A DNA stretch of 10,286 nt from an uncultured Akkermansia sp. (GCA_904502165.1 CAJGDB010000067.1:1-10286), one strand, 5' to 3'. Shown: positions 1 through 6,664, numbered from the stretch's first letter. Notes: a model not told the origin generated them from the sequence alone. Translations and numbers: made by a program.

Positions 1-184
1 CGATGTGGTCAGCCTTGGCGCCATCGAGGTCTACCACATGCAGACGCCGCACACCCATATCGTAGAAGCGGCGTGCCACATCCTCGGGGTGGGCATCGTA
101 GGTCTTTTTGGCGGCATAGTCGCCCTTGGTCAGGCGCACACACTGGCCGCCGATGATATCGATTGCAGGAATGAGCTCAATCAT
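1..184 (-). CDS. hisA: HisA, phosphoribosylformimino-AICAR isomerase (5' part only)
   Basis: HisA catalyses the Amadori rearrangement of ProFAR to PRFAR, the step before the HisH/HisF synthase. Only the first 61 codons are in the window; the gene continues past the left edge. The protein begins MIELIPAIDI, the first beta strand of a HisA (beta/alpha)8 barrel, with the expected catalytic aspartate at D9, then CVRLTKGDY and, near the cut, VVDLDGAK, all typical of HisA. The usual IDIIDG/IDLxxG turn reads IDIIGG. The ATG at 184-182 lies inside the end of hisH, giving an 8-base overlap, so translation is probably coupled to hisH. No Shine-Dalgarno sequence is visible. HisF is a homologous barrel, but the IPAIDI start and the position after hisH favour HisA. 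The second catalytic Asp lies outside the window. Confidence 0.95.
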   Translation of the reverse strand, partial: MIELIPAIDIIGGQCVRLTKGDYAAKKTYDAHPEDVARRFYDMGVRRLHVVDLDGAKADHI

Positions 185-785
185 GGCAGAGGTGAATGAA
201 ATTGTGAAGGATTCGCAAGCCCACATCACCGCTCTTCTCGGGGTGGAACTGGGTGGTGTAGAAATTGCCACGACGCAGGGCGGAGGCATAGGTCACGCCG
301 CCGTAGGTGGTGCGGGCAATGGCCGCCGCGCAGTCGGGCACATAGAAGCTGTGCACAAAGTAGACGAAATCACACTCCTTCAGGCCATCGAACAGCGGAG
401 TCTGCAGATTCTCAATGGTGTTCCAGCCAATCTGGGGGATTTTCACGCGGCCTTCCTCGCAGGTGGCAGGGAAACGCACTACCGGGCTTTCGAACACGCC
501 AAGGCACGGGGTATCGCCCTCCTCGGAGTGGGCGCAGAGCAGCTGCTGGCCGATGCAGATGCCCAGCACGGGCTGCTTCAGGTTGCGAATCACCTCGCCC
601 AGGCCGCTTTCGCGCAGGTAGGCCATGGTGTTGGCCGCCTCTCCCTGCCCCGGGAAGATAACGCGGTCGGCGCTGGCCAGTTCAGCGGCATCATCCGTGA
701 CCACCGGCTCCACGCCGATGCGGTGGAGCGCGTTGATGACAGAGCGGATATTGCCCGCATTATATCTGACGACGGCTACCTTCAT
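177..785 (-). CDS. hisH: HisH, glutamine amidotransferase subunit of imidazole glycerol phosphate synthase
   Basis: HisH hydrolyses glutamine and channels ammonia to HisF, which forms IGP and AICAR from PRFAR in the cytoplasm. The 202-residue protein has normal family length and is a class I glutamine amidotransferase. The nucleophile is C77 in LGICIGQQLL, and the catalytic His and Glu are H181 and E183 in QFHPEKS. The N-terminal loop reads YNAGNIRSV. The oxyanion strand, usually PGVG, reads PGQG (residues 45-48), so Val is replaced by Gln. The YNAGNI loop and PGxGEA resemble my recollection of Bacteroidota HisH. The gene starts 3 bases after the hisB stop and overlaps hisA by 8 bases, so it is co-transcribed and probably translationally coupled. 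No clear Shine-Dalgarno precedes the ATG. Confidence 0.96.
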   Translation of the reverse strand: MKVAVVRYNAGNIRSVINALHRIGVEPVVTDDAAELASADRVIFPGQGEAANTMAYLRESGLGEVIRNLKQPVLGICIGQQLLCAHSEEGDTPCLGVFESPVVRFPATCEEGRVKIPQIGWNTIENLQTPLFDGLKECDFVYFVHSFYVPDCAAAIARTTYGGVTYASALRRGNFYTTQFHPEKSGDVGLRILHNFIHLCHD

Positions 786-788
786 ACT

Positions 789-1859
789 TTAAAGCGTTCC
801 CTTACTGGAGGGCAGCACCAGGTGGCGCACATCACGCTGCACCGCCACACGGATGGCACGGGCCAGAGCCTTGAAGCTTCCCTCTATCTTGTGGTGTTCG
901 TTATCCCCCTCAGCCTTGATGCTGAGATTCATGAGAGCGGCATCGCTCAGGCTCTTGAAGAAGTGGTAGAACATCTCGGTGGGCATATCGCCGATGCGCT
1001 CGCGCTTGTACTCAGCCTCCCACTGCAGCCAGGGGCGGCCACCGAAATCCAGCGCAGCCTGGCACAGGCTGTCATCCATGGGCAGGCAGTAACCATAGCG
1101 GGAAATACCCAGCTTGTTACCGATGGCCTTACGCAGACACTCGCCCAGAGCCAGCCCGGTATCCTCGATGGTGTGGTGCTCGTCCACATAGAGGTCACCT
1201 TTCACGCGGATGGTCACGCCCATGCCGCCATGGTGAGCCAGCTGGGCCAGCATATGATCAAAGAAGCCCAGACCGGTGCTGATTTCGCAGAAGCCGGGGC
1301 GGTCGAGCTCCAGTTTCACGTAGATATCAGTCTCGCGGGTGGTGCGCTGCACCTCGGCACTGCGCTCGCCTGCCACCAGGATCTCGGTAATCTTCTTCCA
1401 GTCCATGCCGTCCGTACCAATCTGGAGTGCCTTGCAGCCCAGGTTCTGCGCCAGCTGCACATCCGTGGCGCGGTCGCCGATAACATAGCAGTTCTCCAGG
1501 TCGTATGAACCATCCATATAGGCTGAGAGCATACCGGTACCGGGCTTGCGAGTAGGGGCGTTATCGTGCGGGAAATGGCGGTCGATGAGAATATTGTCAA
1601 ACTCAACCCCTTCACCTTTCAGGGTATCAAGAATGAAGTTATGAACCGGCCAGAACGTATCCTCCGGGAAGGAAGGTGTTCCCAGTCCATCCTGATTGCT
1701 CACCATGACAAATTCGTAATCTGTCAGTTCGCGGATAGTACTCAACGCACGGAAGGCACCCGGCACGAACACCAGCTTCTCGAAAGCATCTATCTGCTCG
1801 TCGGCAGGTTCCTGAATGATGGTGCCATCGCGGTCAATGAAAAGAGCCTTTTTCTTCAT
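789..1859 (-). CDS. hisB: HisB, bifunctional histidinol-phosphatase / imidazoleglycerol-phosphate dehydratase
   Basis: The 356-residue protein has two catalytic domains, the length expected for bifunctional HisB. Residues 1 to about 165 form a HAD-type histidinol phosphatase: DRDGT with nucleophile D9 and acid/base D11, SNQDG (S54), K105 in TRKPG, and GDRATD (D129, D133). Residues about 170-356 form IGP dehydratase, with metal-binding histidine clusters FDHML (H202), AHH (H209, H210), DEHHTIED (H228, H229, E232) and EHHKIE (H322, H323, E326). The loop that binds structural zinc in E. coli HisB (Cys93, His95, Cys101, Cys103) is here IDRHFPHDNAPTRKP, keeping the His but none of the three Cys. 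This loop resembles Bacteroidota HisB as I recall it. The gene lies 2 bases after hisDC and 3 bases before hisH. Confidence 0.97.
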   Translation of the reverse strand: MKKKALFIDRDGTIIQEPADEQIDAFEKLVFVPGAFRALSTIRELTDYEFVMVSNQDGLGTPSFPEDTFWPVHNFILDTLKGEGVEFDNILIDRHFPHDNAPTRKPGTGMLSAYMDGSYDLENCYVIGDRATDVQLAQNLGCKALQIGTDGMDWKKITEILVAGERSAEVQRTTRETDIYVKLELDRPGFCEISTGLGFFDHMLAQLAHHGGMGVTIRVKGDLYVDEHHTIEDTGLALGECLRKAIGNKLGISRYGYCLPMDDSLCQAALDFGGRPWLQWEAEYKRERIGDMPTEMFYHFFKSLSDAALMNLSIKAEGDNEHHKIEGSFKALARAIRVAVQRDVRHLVLPSSKGTL

Positions 1860-1861
1860 GG

Positions 1862-4210
1862 TCAGAATTGTTTGAGGGCAGCAAGCAGTTCGTCATTCTC
1901 CTCCGGAGTTCCGATGGTAATACGAAGGCAGTTCTCACACATCATGATACGGTGCCGGTTGCGGACAATGATGCCCTGCTCCACCAGCGCATTGTAGATA
2001 GCGCAGGCATCCGTGACACGTACCAGGAAGAAGTTGGCATCGCTGGGGTACATCTGCAGGCAGATGGGCAGCGCAGCCACCGCGCGCATCATGCGCTCAC
2101 GCTCCGCCAGGGCTTCATCGACCCAGGCGCGGATTTCATCCATGTGCTCCAGGCGCTCCATAGCGGCGCGCTGAGTCAGGATGTTCACGTTGTAGGGGTA
2201 CTTCACCTTGTTGAAAAGAGAAATCACCTCCGGGTGGGCCAGCGCCATACCCAGTCGAATGCCGGCAGAGGCCCAGGCCTTCGAGAAAGTGTTGAGCACG
2301 ATGAGTCGCGGATATTCCTCGAGCAGGGCGCTGACAGAGGCCCCCTCCGGAGCAAAGTCAATGTAGGCTTCATCCACCACCACCATGCCGGGGAAGATAT
2401 CGAGCACCTTACGAATTTCCTCTACCGGCAGCATATTTCCCGTGGGGTTGTTCGGGCTGCAGATGAAGATGACCTTGGTACAGGGGGAGTAGATGGATTG
2501 CAGGAATTTCTCTGCATCAAAAAGGAAATCATCCTCCAGAGGAATGGCATGGTAGCGGATGTCATTAATATCGGCACAAACCTCGTACATACCATACGAG
2601 GGCGCAATGGCAGCCACTTCATCCACCCCGGGGGTGCAGAACGTGCGGAAAATCAGGTCAATGGCCTCATCACTGCCATTGCCCAGGAAAATGCGTTCCG
2701 GTGCCACCCCCTTGTATACAGAAATCTTCTGCTTGAGCTCCCACTGCAGAGGGTCGGGATAGCGGTTGTTCGGTGCGTTGTGCGGGCATTCATTTGCATC
2801 CAGGAATACGTGTGCAGCCTTACCGGCATATTCATCGCGGGCGGAACTATACGGCTTGAGTTTCAGGATATTCGGGCGTACCAGACGCGCGATGCCCGTT
2901 CCCGGCGCTTCCTCAGGCATGGAGGCAACGGCCTGCATGCGGAGAGTCATGGCGCGGGCGTGGGCCTCCAGATGCTCTGCCTGGGCCATGAGCTCCACCG
3001 TACGGCCGATGCTGCGGATGCCCTCTGCAGAAAGCGTCTGGAGGGTCATTTTACGCTGGAAACTGTCGATGCACAGGCTGCTGTAGGCACGCACACAGCC
3101 CATGGTGGGCAGTGTATGGTTCGTACCGCTGGCATAATCACCCGCGCTTTCGCAGCTGTAATTGCCAAGGAAAACAGAACCGGCGTTAAGGGTTTCCTGC
3201 GCCACGACTGCCGCATCTTCCATGGCGATTATGAGATGTTCCGGCGCGTAGGTATTCGTGAAATCAACGGCATCCTGCTTATCAGCCAGCACAATGATAC
3301 GGCTGTTGGCAATGGATTTAGCAGCTATCTCCTTCCGGGGCAGTTCAGCCAGCTGTTTTTCCACCTCTGCCGCAACAGCTTCTGCCACGACTGCATCTGT
3401 TGTCACCAGCATCGCCTGGCTGTCTGGTCCATGCTCAGCCTGGCTCAGCAGATCTGCCGCCACGAAGGCAGGCACGCAGGTGGCATCTGCCAGAACTTCC
3501 ACCTCACTGGGGCCGGCAGGCATATCTATGGCAACCCCGGCAAGAGAAGCCAGTTGTTTAGCGGCTGTCACATAGGCATTGCCAGGGCCGAAAATCTTAT
3601 CAACCTTCGGCACAGAAGCTGTACCATAGGTCATGGCGGCAACGGCCTGAGCCCCGCCCACCTTGAAAATGCGCTTCACGCCGCATAAATCAGCAGCCAG
3701 AAGAATGGCGGGATTCACCTTACCATCCTTCCCCGGAGGCGTGCAAAGCACCACTTCCTCACAACCGGCCACAGCAGCAGGCACAGCCAGCATCAACACG
3801 GTGGAGAACAGCGGGGCCTGCCCGCCGGGCACATATAGCCCCACTCGCTGAATGGGCAGCGTACGCTGCTCGCACTCTACCCCGGGGGCGGTCTCCAGCT
3901 TCACGGGAGCCTGTGCGTTGCGCTGCAATTCATGGAAATCATAGATATTGCAGTAGGCCAGCTCAATAGCCTCTACCAACTCCGGGACCACCAGACGCCG
4001 AGCCTCTTCCACTTCCTCCGGAGAAACCTCCAGATGCTCCAGCATCACTCCATCAAAACGGTGTTCCAACTCACGCAGTGCATGGTCACCCTGCGCCCTC
4101 ACCTGCTCCATGATGGGACGCACCACATCAAAGAGCTGGGTTACATCGAATGCCGGGCGGCGCACCAGCTCCGCCCATTGTTCACGAGTAGGTTCCGTTA
4201 TGATAGTCAT
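1862..4210 (-). CDS. hisDC: HisD-HisC fusion: histidinol dehydrogenase + histidinol-phosphate aminotransferase
   Basis: A single open frame of 782 codons encodes two complete enzymes. Residues 1 to about 430 are histidinol dehydrogenase (histidinol to histidine, two NAD-dependent oxidations). All key residues are present: zinc ligands Q257, H260, D358 and H417, and the catalytic pair E324/H325 in YAPEHLI. They sit at an almost constant offset from E. coli HisD numbering. A linker of about a dozen residues (about 431-442) follows. Residues about 443-782 are the PLP aminotransferase HisC: RPNILKLKPYSSARDEY, GNGSDE (510-515), SPNNPTG (585-591), D613 and Y616 in VDEAYIDF, PLP lysine K644 in TFSKAW, R652, and R763 in LRITIGT. 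I chose the ATG at 4210 (MTIITEP); an in-frame TTG at 4219 would add three residues. An internal ATG at the linker (M431) could allow separate HisC synthesis. The stop is 2 bases before hisB. Confidence 0.96.
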   Translation of the reverse strand: MTIITEPTREQWAELVRRPAFDVTQLFDVVRPIMEQVRAQGDHALRELEHRFDGVMLEHLEVSPEEVEEARRLVVPELVEAIELAYCNIYDFHELQRNAQAPVKLETAPGVECEQRTLPIQRVGLYVPGGQAPLFSTVLMLAVPAAVAGCEEVVLCTPPGKDGKVNPAILLAADLCGVKRIFKVGGAQAVAAMTYGTASVPKVDKIFGPGNAYVTAAKQLASLAGVAIDMPAGPSEVEVLADATCVPAFVAADLLSQAEHGPDSQAMLVTTDAVVAEAVAAEVEKQLAELPRKEIAAKSIANSRIIVLADKQDAVDFTNTYAPEHLIIAMEDAAVVAQETLNAGSVFLGNYSCESAGDYASGTNHTLPTMGCVRAYSSLCIDSFQRKMTLQTLSAEGIRSIGRTVELMAQAEHLEAHARAMTLRMQAVASMPEEAPGTGIARLVRPNILKLKPYSSARDEYAGKAAHVFLDANECPHNAPNNRYPDPLQWELKQKISVYKGVAPERIFLGNGSDEAIDLIFRTFCTPGVDEVAAIAPSYGMYEVCADINDIRYHAIPLEDDFLFDAEKFLQSIYSPCTKVIFICSPNNPTGNMLPVEEIRKVLDIFPGMVVVDEAYIDFAPEGASVSALLEEYPRLIVLNTFSKAWASAGIRLGMALAHPEVISLFNKVKYPYNVNILTQRAAMERLEHMDEIRAWVDEALAERERMMRAVAALPICLQMYPSDANFFLVRVTDACAIYNALVEQGIIVRNRHRIMMCENCLRITIGTPEENDELLAALKQF

Positions 4211-4224
4211 GAAAGGCAATAGAA

Positions 4225-5079
4225 TTACAGGATCATTTTTTCAATGGGAAGCACCAGGATACCCTGGGCGCCGGCTTCCTTGAGTTTGCCGATAATATCC
4301 CAGAAGCAGGATTCATCCAGCACAGTGTGAATGCTGCACCAGCCCTCCTGGGCCAGGGGCATGATGGTGGGGCTTTTCACACCGGGCAGAACCGAGACAA
4401 TCTGCTCCACGCATTCCTTCGGAGCATTCATGAGAACATAGCGCTTGTCTGCCGCCGTCATCACGGCATCCATACGGAAGAGCAACTTGTCGAGAATCTC
4501 GCGTTTTTCGGTAGAGAGGTTCTTGTTGGCAATGAGGACAGCCTCACTCTCCAACACCACTTCCACCTCCTTGAGATTGTTGCTCACCAGGGTGGCCCCG
4601 CTGCTGACAATATCGAAGATGGCATCTGCCAGCCCGATACCGGTTGCAATTTCAACCGAACCGGTGATAACGTGAATATGAGCCTGCACCTCGTTCTGCT
4701 CAAGCCACTTACGGAGAATTACGGGATAGGAGGTGGCAATTTTGCGCCCCTGCAGCCACTGCGGCCCGGTATAGTCATGCTCCTTCGGTATGGCAATGCT
4801 CAGGCGGCACCCGCCAAACCCCAGATTCTTGACGATATCAGCATCGCCCTGGCGCTCCAGATATTCATTGAGGCCCACCACACCGATATCGGCCATGCCG
4901 TCTGTCACAGTCTCAGGAATATCGTCATCACGCAGATAAAGCACCTCCATAGGAAACTTGCGGGCGGCTACCAGCAGCGTGCGTTTGGAAGAACTCACCT
5001 TGATACCGGCCTCTGCCAGAATCGCCATCGTATCCTCATTCAGACGGCCTTTGGACTGTACTGCAATTCTCAATTTCAT
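4225..5079 (-). CDS. hisG: HisG, ATP phosphoribosyltransferase, long form
   Basis: HisG joins ATP and PRPP to give PR-ATP, the committed and histidine-inhibited first step. The 284-residue length, with a C-terminal ACT-like regulatory domain (about residues 210-284, including LPGVKSPTIMPL), marks the long form that works without HisZ. The N-terminus MKLRIAVQSKGRL, GVVGLNEYL (66-74) and the PRPP-binding stretch DIVSSGATL (156-164) are family signatures. An ATG 17 codons upstream (5130) is in frame, but it lies within a large hairpin and adds residues not normal for the family, so I chose 5079. It is the first gene of the his operon. A weak promoter candidate lies just upstream (TTGTTC 5122-5117, TATCTC 5099-5094), and read-through from the HU gene is equally possible. 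Confidence 0.96.
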   Translation of the reverse strand: MKLRIAVQSKGRLNEDTMAILAEAGIKVSSSKRTLLVAARKFPMEVLYLRDDDIPETVTDGMADIGVVGLNEYLERQGDADIVKNLGFGGCRLSIAIPKEHDYTGPQWLQGRKIATSYPVILRKWLEQNEVQAHIHVITGSVEIATGIGLADAIFDIVSSGATLVSNNLKEVEVVLESEAVLIANKNLSTEKREILDKLLFRMDAVMTAADKRYVLMNAPKECVEQIVSVLPGVKSPTIMPLAQEGWCSIHTVLDESCFWDIIGKLKEAGAQGILVLPIEKMIL

Positions 5080-5115
5080 GTTATCGGAAGGGGGAGATAT
5101 TTCTTTTTCTATCAC

Positions 5116-5158
5116 AGAACAAGGACGCATCTATGCAGAATAGAAGCGTCCTTGTTCT
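5116..5158 (-). terminator. Large hairpin between the HU gene and hisG
   Basis: Arms 5116-5128 (AGAACAAGGACGC) and 5146-5158 are perfect 13-bp inverted repeats. After one A-A mismatch, a further 5 bp pair (5130-5134 with 5140-5144), leaving a 5-base loop. In the minus-strand transcript it falls 24 bases after the HU stop and 37 bases before the hisG start. It is a good candidate terminator or mRNA 3'-end stabiliser for the HU transcript, but no U-tract follows in either direction, since the minus-strand continuation is A-rich. It could instead be a control hairpin in the his leader. No histidine-codon leader peptide is visible. Confidence 0.5.
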
Positions 5159-5181
5159 CTAGCACGAGTGTGCCGGCAGAC

Positions 5182-5484
5182 TTAGGAAACCTTGGCAGCG
5201 GCTTCTTTCAGGTTCTTGCCGACCTTGAACTTCACAACCGTGCGAGCAGGAATCGGAACGTTCTTAGCAGGATCCTTGGGGTTACGGCCCACCTTGGGCT
5301 TCACTTCCTTCACGGTGAAGGTGCCGAAGTTACGCAGCACCACGCGATCACCCTTACCCAGAGCATCCGTGATCAGATCAATAGTCTTCTGGATGATGTC
5401 AAGCACCTCGTTCTGCGTGAAACCATTGTCCAGTTCAGCGCATACCTTGTTTACAAGCTCTCTCTTAGTAATCGTATTTGCCAT
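5182..5484 (-). CDS. HU/IHF-family nucleoid DNA-binding protein
   Basis: This small basic protein of 100 residues has the normal HU/IHF length. HU-type proteins bind and bend DNA as dimers and compact the nucleoid. The helical N-terminal half begins MANTITKRELVNKV. Next come the RNFGTF turn (51-56), the beta-arm with GRNPKDP (66-72) and the arm tip to VPIPA, then the closing strand VVKFKVGKNLKE (83-94). The arm motif is usually GRNPxTGxxIxIPA; here TG is replaced by DP and the tip has extra prolines (P72, P77). The sequence alone does not decide HU versus IHF subunit, and no partner gene is nearby. It has its own promoter just upstream and is divergent from rnhC. A single gene here suggests a homodimer, or a partner elsewhere. 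Confidence 0.95.
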   Translation of the reverse strand: MANTITKRELVNKVCAELDNGFTQNEVLDIIQKTIDLITDALGKGDRVVLRNFGTFTVKEVKPKVGRNPKDPAKNVPIPARTVVKFKVGKNLKEAAAKVS

Positions 5485-5516
5485 AATAAAAATTGCTTTG
5501 TTGAAAAGCCGGGCAC

Positions 5517-5545
5517 ATTGTAGACCAAAAAAGTCTTTTTGTCTC
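5517..5545 (-). promoter_or_regulatory. Promoter of the HU gene
   Basis: On the minus strand, GAGACA (5545-5540) and TACAAT (5522-5517) are separated by exactly 17 bases. TACAAT matches five of six consensus -10 bases and GAGACA matches four of six at -35. Transcription would begin near 5510, giving a leader of about 26 bases that has no Shine-Dalgarno sequence. Confidence 0.6.
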
Positions 5546-5557
5546 GCCTAAAGTGAT

Positions 5558-5594
5558 AAAAAGTGCCAATTTCTGCGTCACCTTGGCACTTTTT
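5558..5594. promoter_or_regulatory. Perfect 12-bp inverted repeat in the divergent HU/rnhC control region
   Basis: Arms AAAAAGTGCCAA (5558-5569) and TTGGCACTTTTT (5583-5594) flank a 13-base unpaired spacer. An extra AAAGTG copy at 5550-5555 lies 10 bp, about one helical turn, before the AAAGTG within the left arm (5560-5565). The element sits upstream of both divergent promoters. It has the shape of a bidirectional terminator with A- and T-tracts, yet no gene ends here. It could be an operator for a dimeric regulator, or an insulating terminator that blocks stray transcription between the two promoters. Confidence 0.55.
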
Positions 5595-5617
5595 CCCGAA
5601 AAAAACGGCATTTTGAG

Positions 5618-5646
5618 TTGACGCTCTGGCAAATTCACCGCATTCT
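5618..5646 (+). promoter_or_regulatory. Promoter of rnhC
   Basis: TTGACG (5618-5623) and CATTCT (5641-5646) are 17 bases apart. The -35 box is strong (five of six) and the -10 box is weak (three of six). The -10 box ends 10 bases before the ATG at 5657, so the leader would be only a few bases. The TTG at 5618, a possible alternative start codon, is part of the -35 box, which argues against it as a start. Confidence 0.45.
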
Positions 5647-5656
5647 AGTACCAGAT

Positions 5657-6565
5657 ATGGCCAATCAGTTCAGTATTCAGCTCTCGAAAATCGAAGCTGG
5701 CGCGCTCAGAAAAAAGTTAGAGTCCACTCCATATTTCCGTGTAACGGCGCGGGATTTCGCCGATTTCTGCTATGAATCAGATTGCGTCAATGTAGCCTAT
5801 TATCCTAAGAAGGGAAGACTGCTCATCCAGGGGCGCGGCGCTGAGGATTTTCTGAGGAATACACTCCAGCTTGCCCCGGAGCAAAATGCCCCGGCCCTGA
5901 CCAGTACCCTGCCGGCCCTCATCGACACTACCCCCCATTTCGGAGTGGATGAAAGTGGCAAGGGTGATTATTTCGGACCCCTGGTAGTGGCCGGGGTGTA
6001 TACAGACGAGCGCTGCGCTGACGAACTGGCACGACTGGGCTGCAAGGACAGCAAAGCCATTCCCGATGACAAGAAGATACACCTTCTGGCAGATAAGATT
6101 AAGAAGACAGCCGGCGTGGTGTACGAAATTATCTGTATAGGCCCCCGCCGCTATAATGAACTATACAGCGAAATGGGCAACCTGAACCGGCTGCTGGCCT
6201 GGGGACATGCCCGGGTCATTGCAGCGCTGCATGAGAAAGTACCCACCTGCCCCCGCGCACTGAGCGATCAGTTTGCCAACGAATGGGTCCTCAAGCGCGC
6301 TCTGGGGCAGCGCCATATTCCTGTGCAACTGGAACAACGAACCAAGGCCGAAAGCGATGTGGCCGTGGCGGCGGCTTCCATCCTTGCCCGCGACCGCTTC
6401 GTGCAATGGGTGCAGCAGACCTCTGCCGCCAGCCAATGCCCCATGCCTCTGGGCTGTGCGCCACACGTCACCCGCGCGGCACAACATTTCATTGAGACTC
6501 ACGGAATGGAACGCCTCCAGGATGTAGCAAAACTTCACTTCAAAGTGACCCAGAAACTCCAATAA
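5657..6565 (+). CDS. rnhC: Ribonuclease HIII
   Basis: RNase HIII cuts the RNA strand of RNA-DNA hybrids, clearing R-loops and primers. The 302-residue protein has the two-part layout of the family. The N-terminal substrate-binding domain (about residues 1-85, TBP-like) includes FADFCYESDCVNVAYYPKKG. The catalytic RNase H fold begins at FGVDESGKGDYFGPLVVAG. Likely metal-binding residues are D98 and E99, D204 in LSDQFAN, and E232 (possibly D234) in KAESDVAVAAAS. The DESGKGD signature and the N-terminal extension separate it from RNase HII. I chose the ATG at 5657 (MANQFSIQLSK); an in-frame TTG at 5618 would add 13 residues but overlaps the promoter. It is divergent from the HU gene and has no strong terminator before the tRNA; only an AT stem with a CGCC loop (6570-6585) follows. 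Confidence 0.95.
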   Translation: MANQFSIQLSKIEAGALRKKLESTPYFRVTARDFADFCYESDCVNVAYYPKKGRLLIQGRGAEDFLRNTLQLAPEQNAPALTSTLPALIDTTPHFGVDESGKGDYFGPLVVAGVYTDERCADELARLGCKDSKAIPDDKKIHLLADKIKKTAGVVYEIICIGPRRYNELYSEMGNLNRLLAWGHARVIAALHEKVPTCPRALSDQFANEWVLKRALGQRHIPVQLEQRTKAESDVAVAAASILARDRFVQWVQQTSAASQCPMPLGCAPHVTRAAQHFIETHGMERLQDVAKLHFKVTQKLQ

Positions 6566-6597
6566 CACAAAAAATCGCCATTTTTGCAAGAATTAGC

Positions 6598-6626
6598 TTG
6601 CAAGCTCTCTGTTTTTCGTGTATATT
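6598..6626 (+). promoter_or_regulatory. Promoter of tRNA-Ser
   Basis: TTGCAA (6598-6603) and TATATT (6621-6626) are 17 bases apart, which predicts a start near 6633 and a 5' leader of about 32 bases for RNase P to remove. The -35 box lies in a perfect 10-bp palindrome, GCTTGCAAGC (6596-6605), and TTGCAAG also occurs at 6584-6590. Confidence 0.65.
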
Positions 6627-6664
6627 CCCGCCGCACCCCTTCACCAAGGGTTCATGCCAAGCAT

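Noticed and set aside
126..3688. Very long plus-strand open frames (460 codons at 126-1508 and 606 codons at 1868-3688) opposite the his genes
   Set aside because: Their translations are His/Gln/Ala-rich without recognisable domains, and they lie exactly antisense to hisA, hisH, hisB and hisDC. They result from base composition and codon bias of the real genes.
5080..5130. Upstream ATG start for hisG
   Set aside because: It lies at the edge of the large hairpin and would add 17 residues before the typical MKLRIAVQSKGR start.
5080..5181. His attenuator with a histidine-rich leader peptide
   Set aside because: No short frame with a run of His codons is present upstream of hisG; only the hairpin supports the idea.
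4327..5523. 398-codon plus-strand frame spanning hisG and part of the HU gene
   Set aside because: It runs antisense over two well-supported genes and shows no protein family signature.
5618..5656. Upstream TTG start for rnhC
   Set aside because: The TTG is part of a good -35 box, and MANQFSIQLSK from the ATG at 5657 fits the family start better.
6596..6605. Palindrome GCTTGCAAGC and repeated TTGCAAG as a tRNA-linked attachment site
   Set aside because: It lies upstream of the tRNA and overlaps its -35 box. No copy of the tRNA 3' end, integrase or mobile gene is present.
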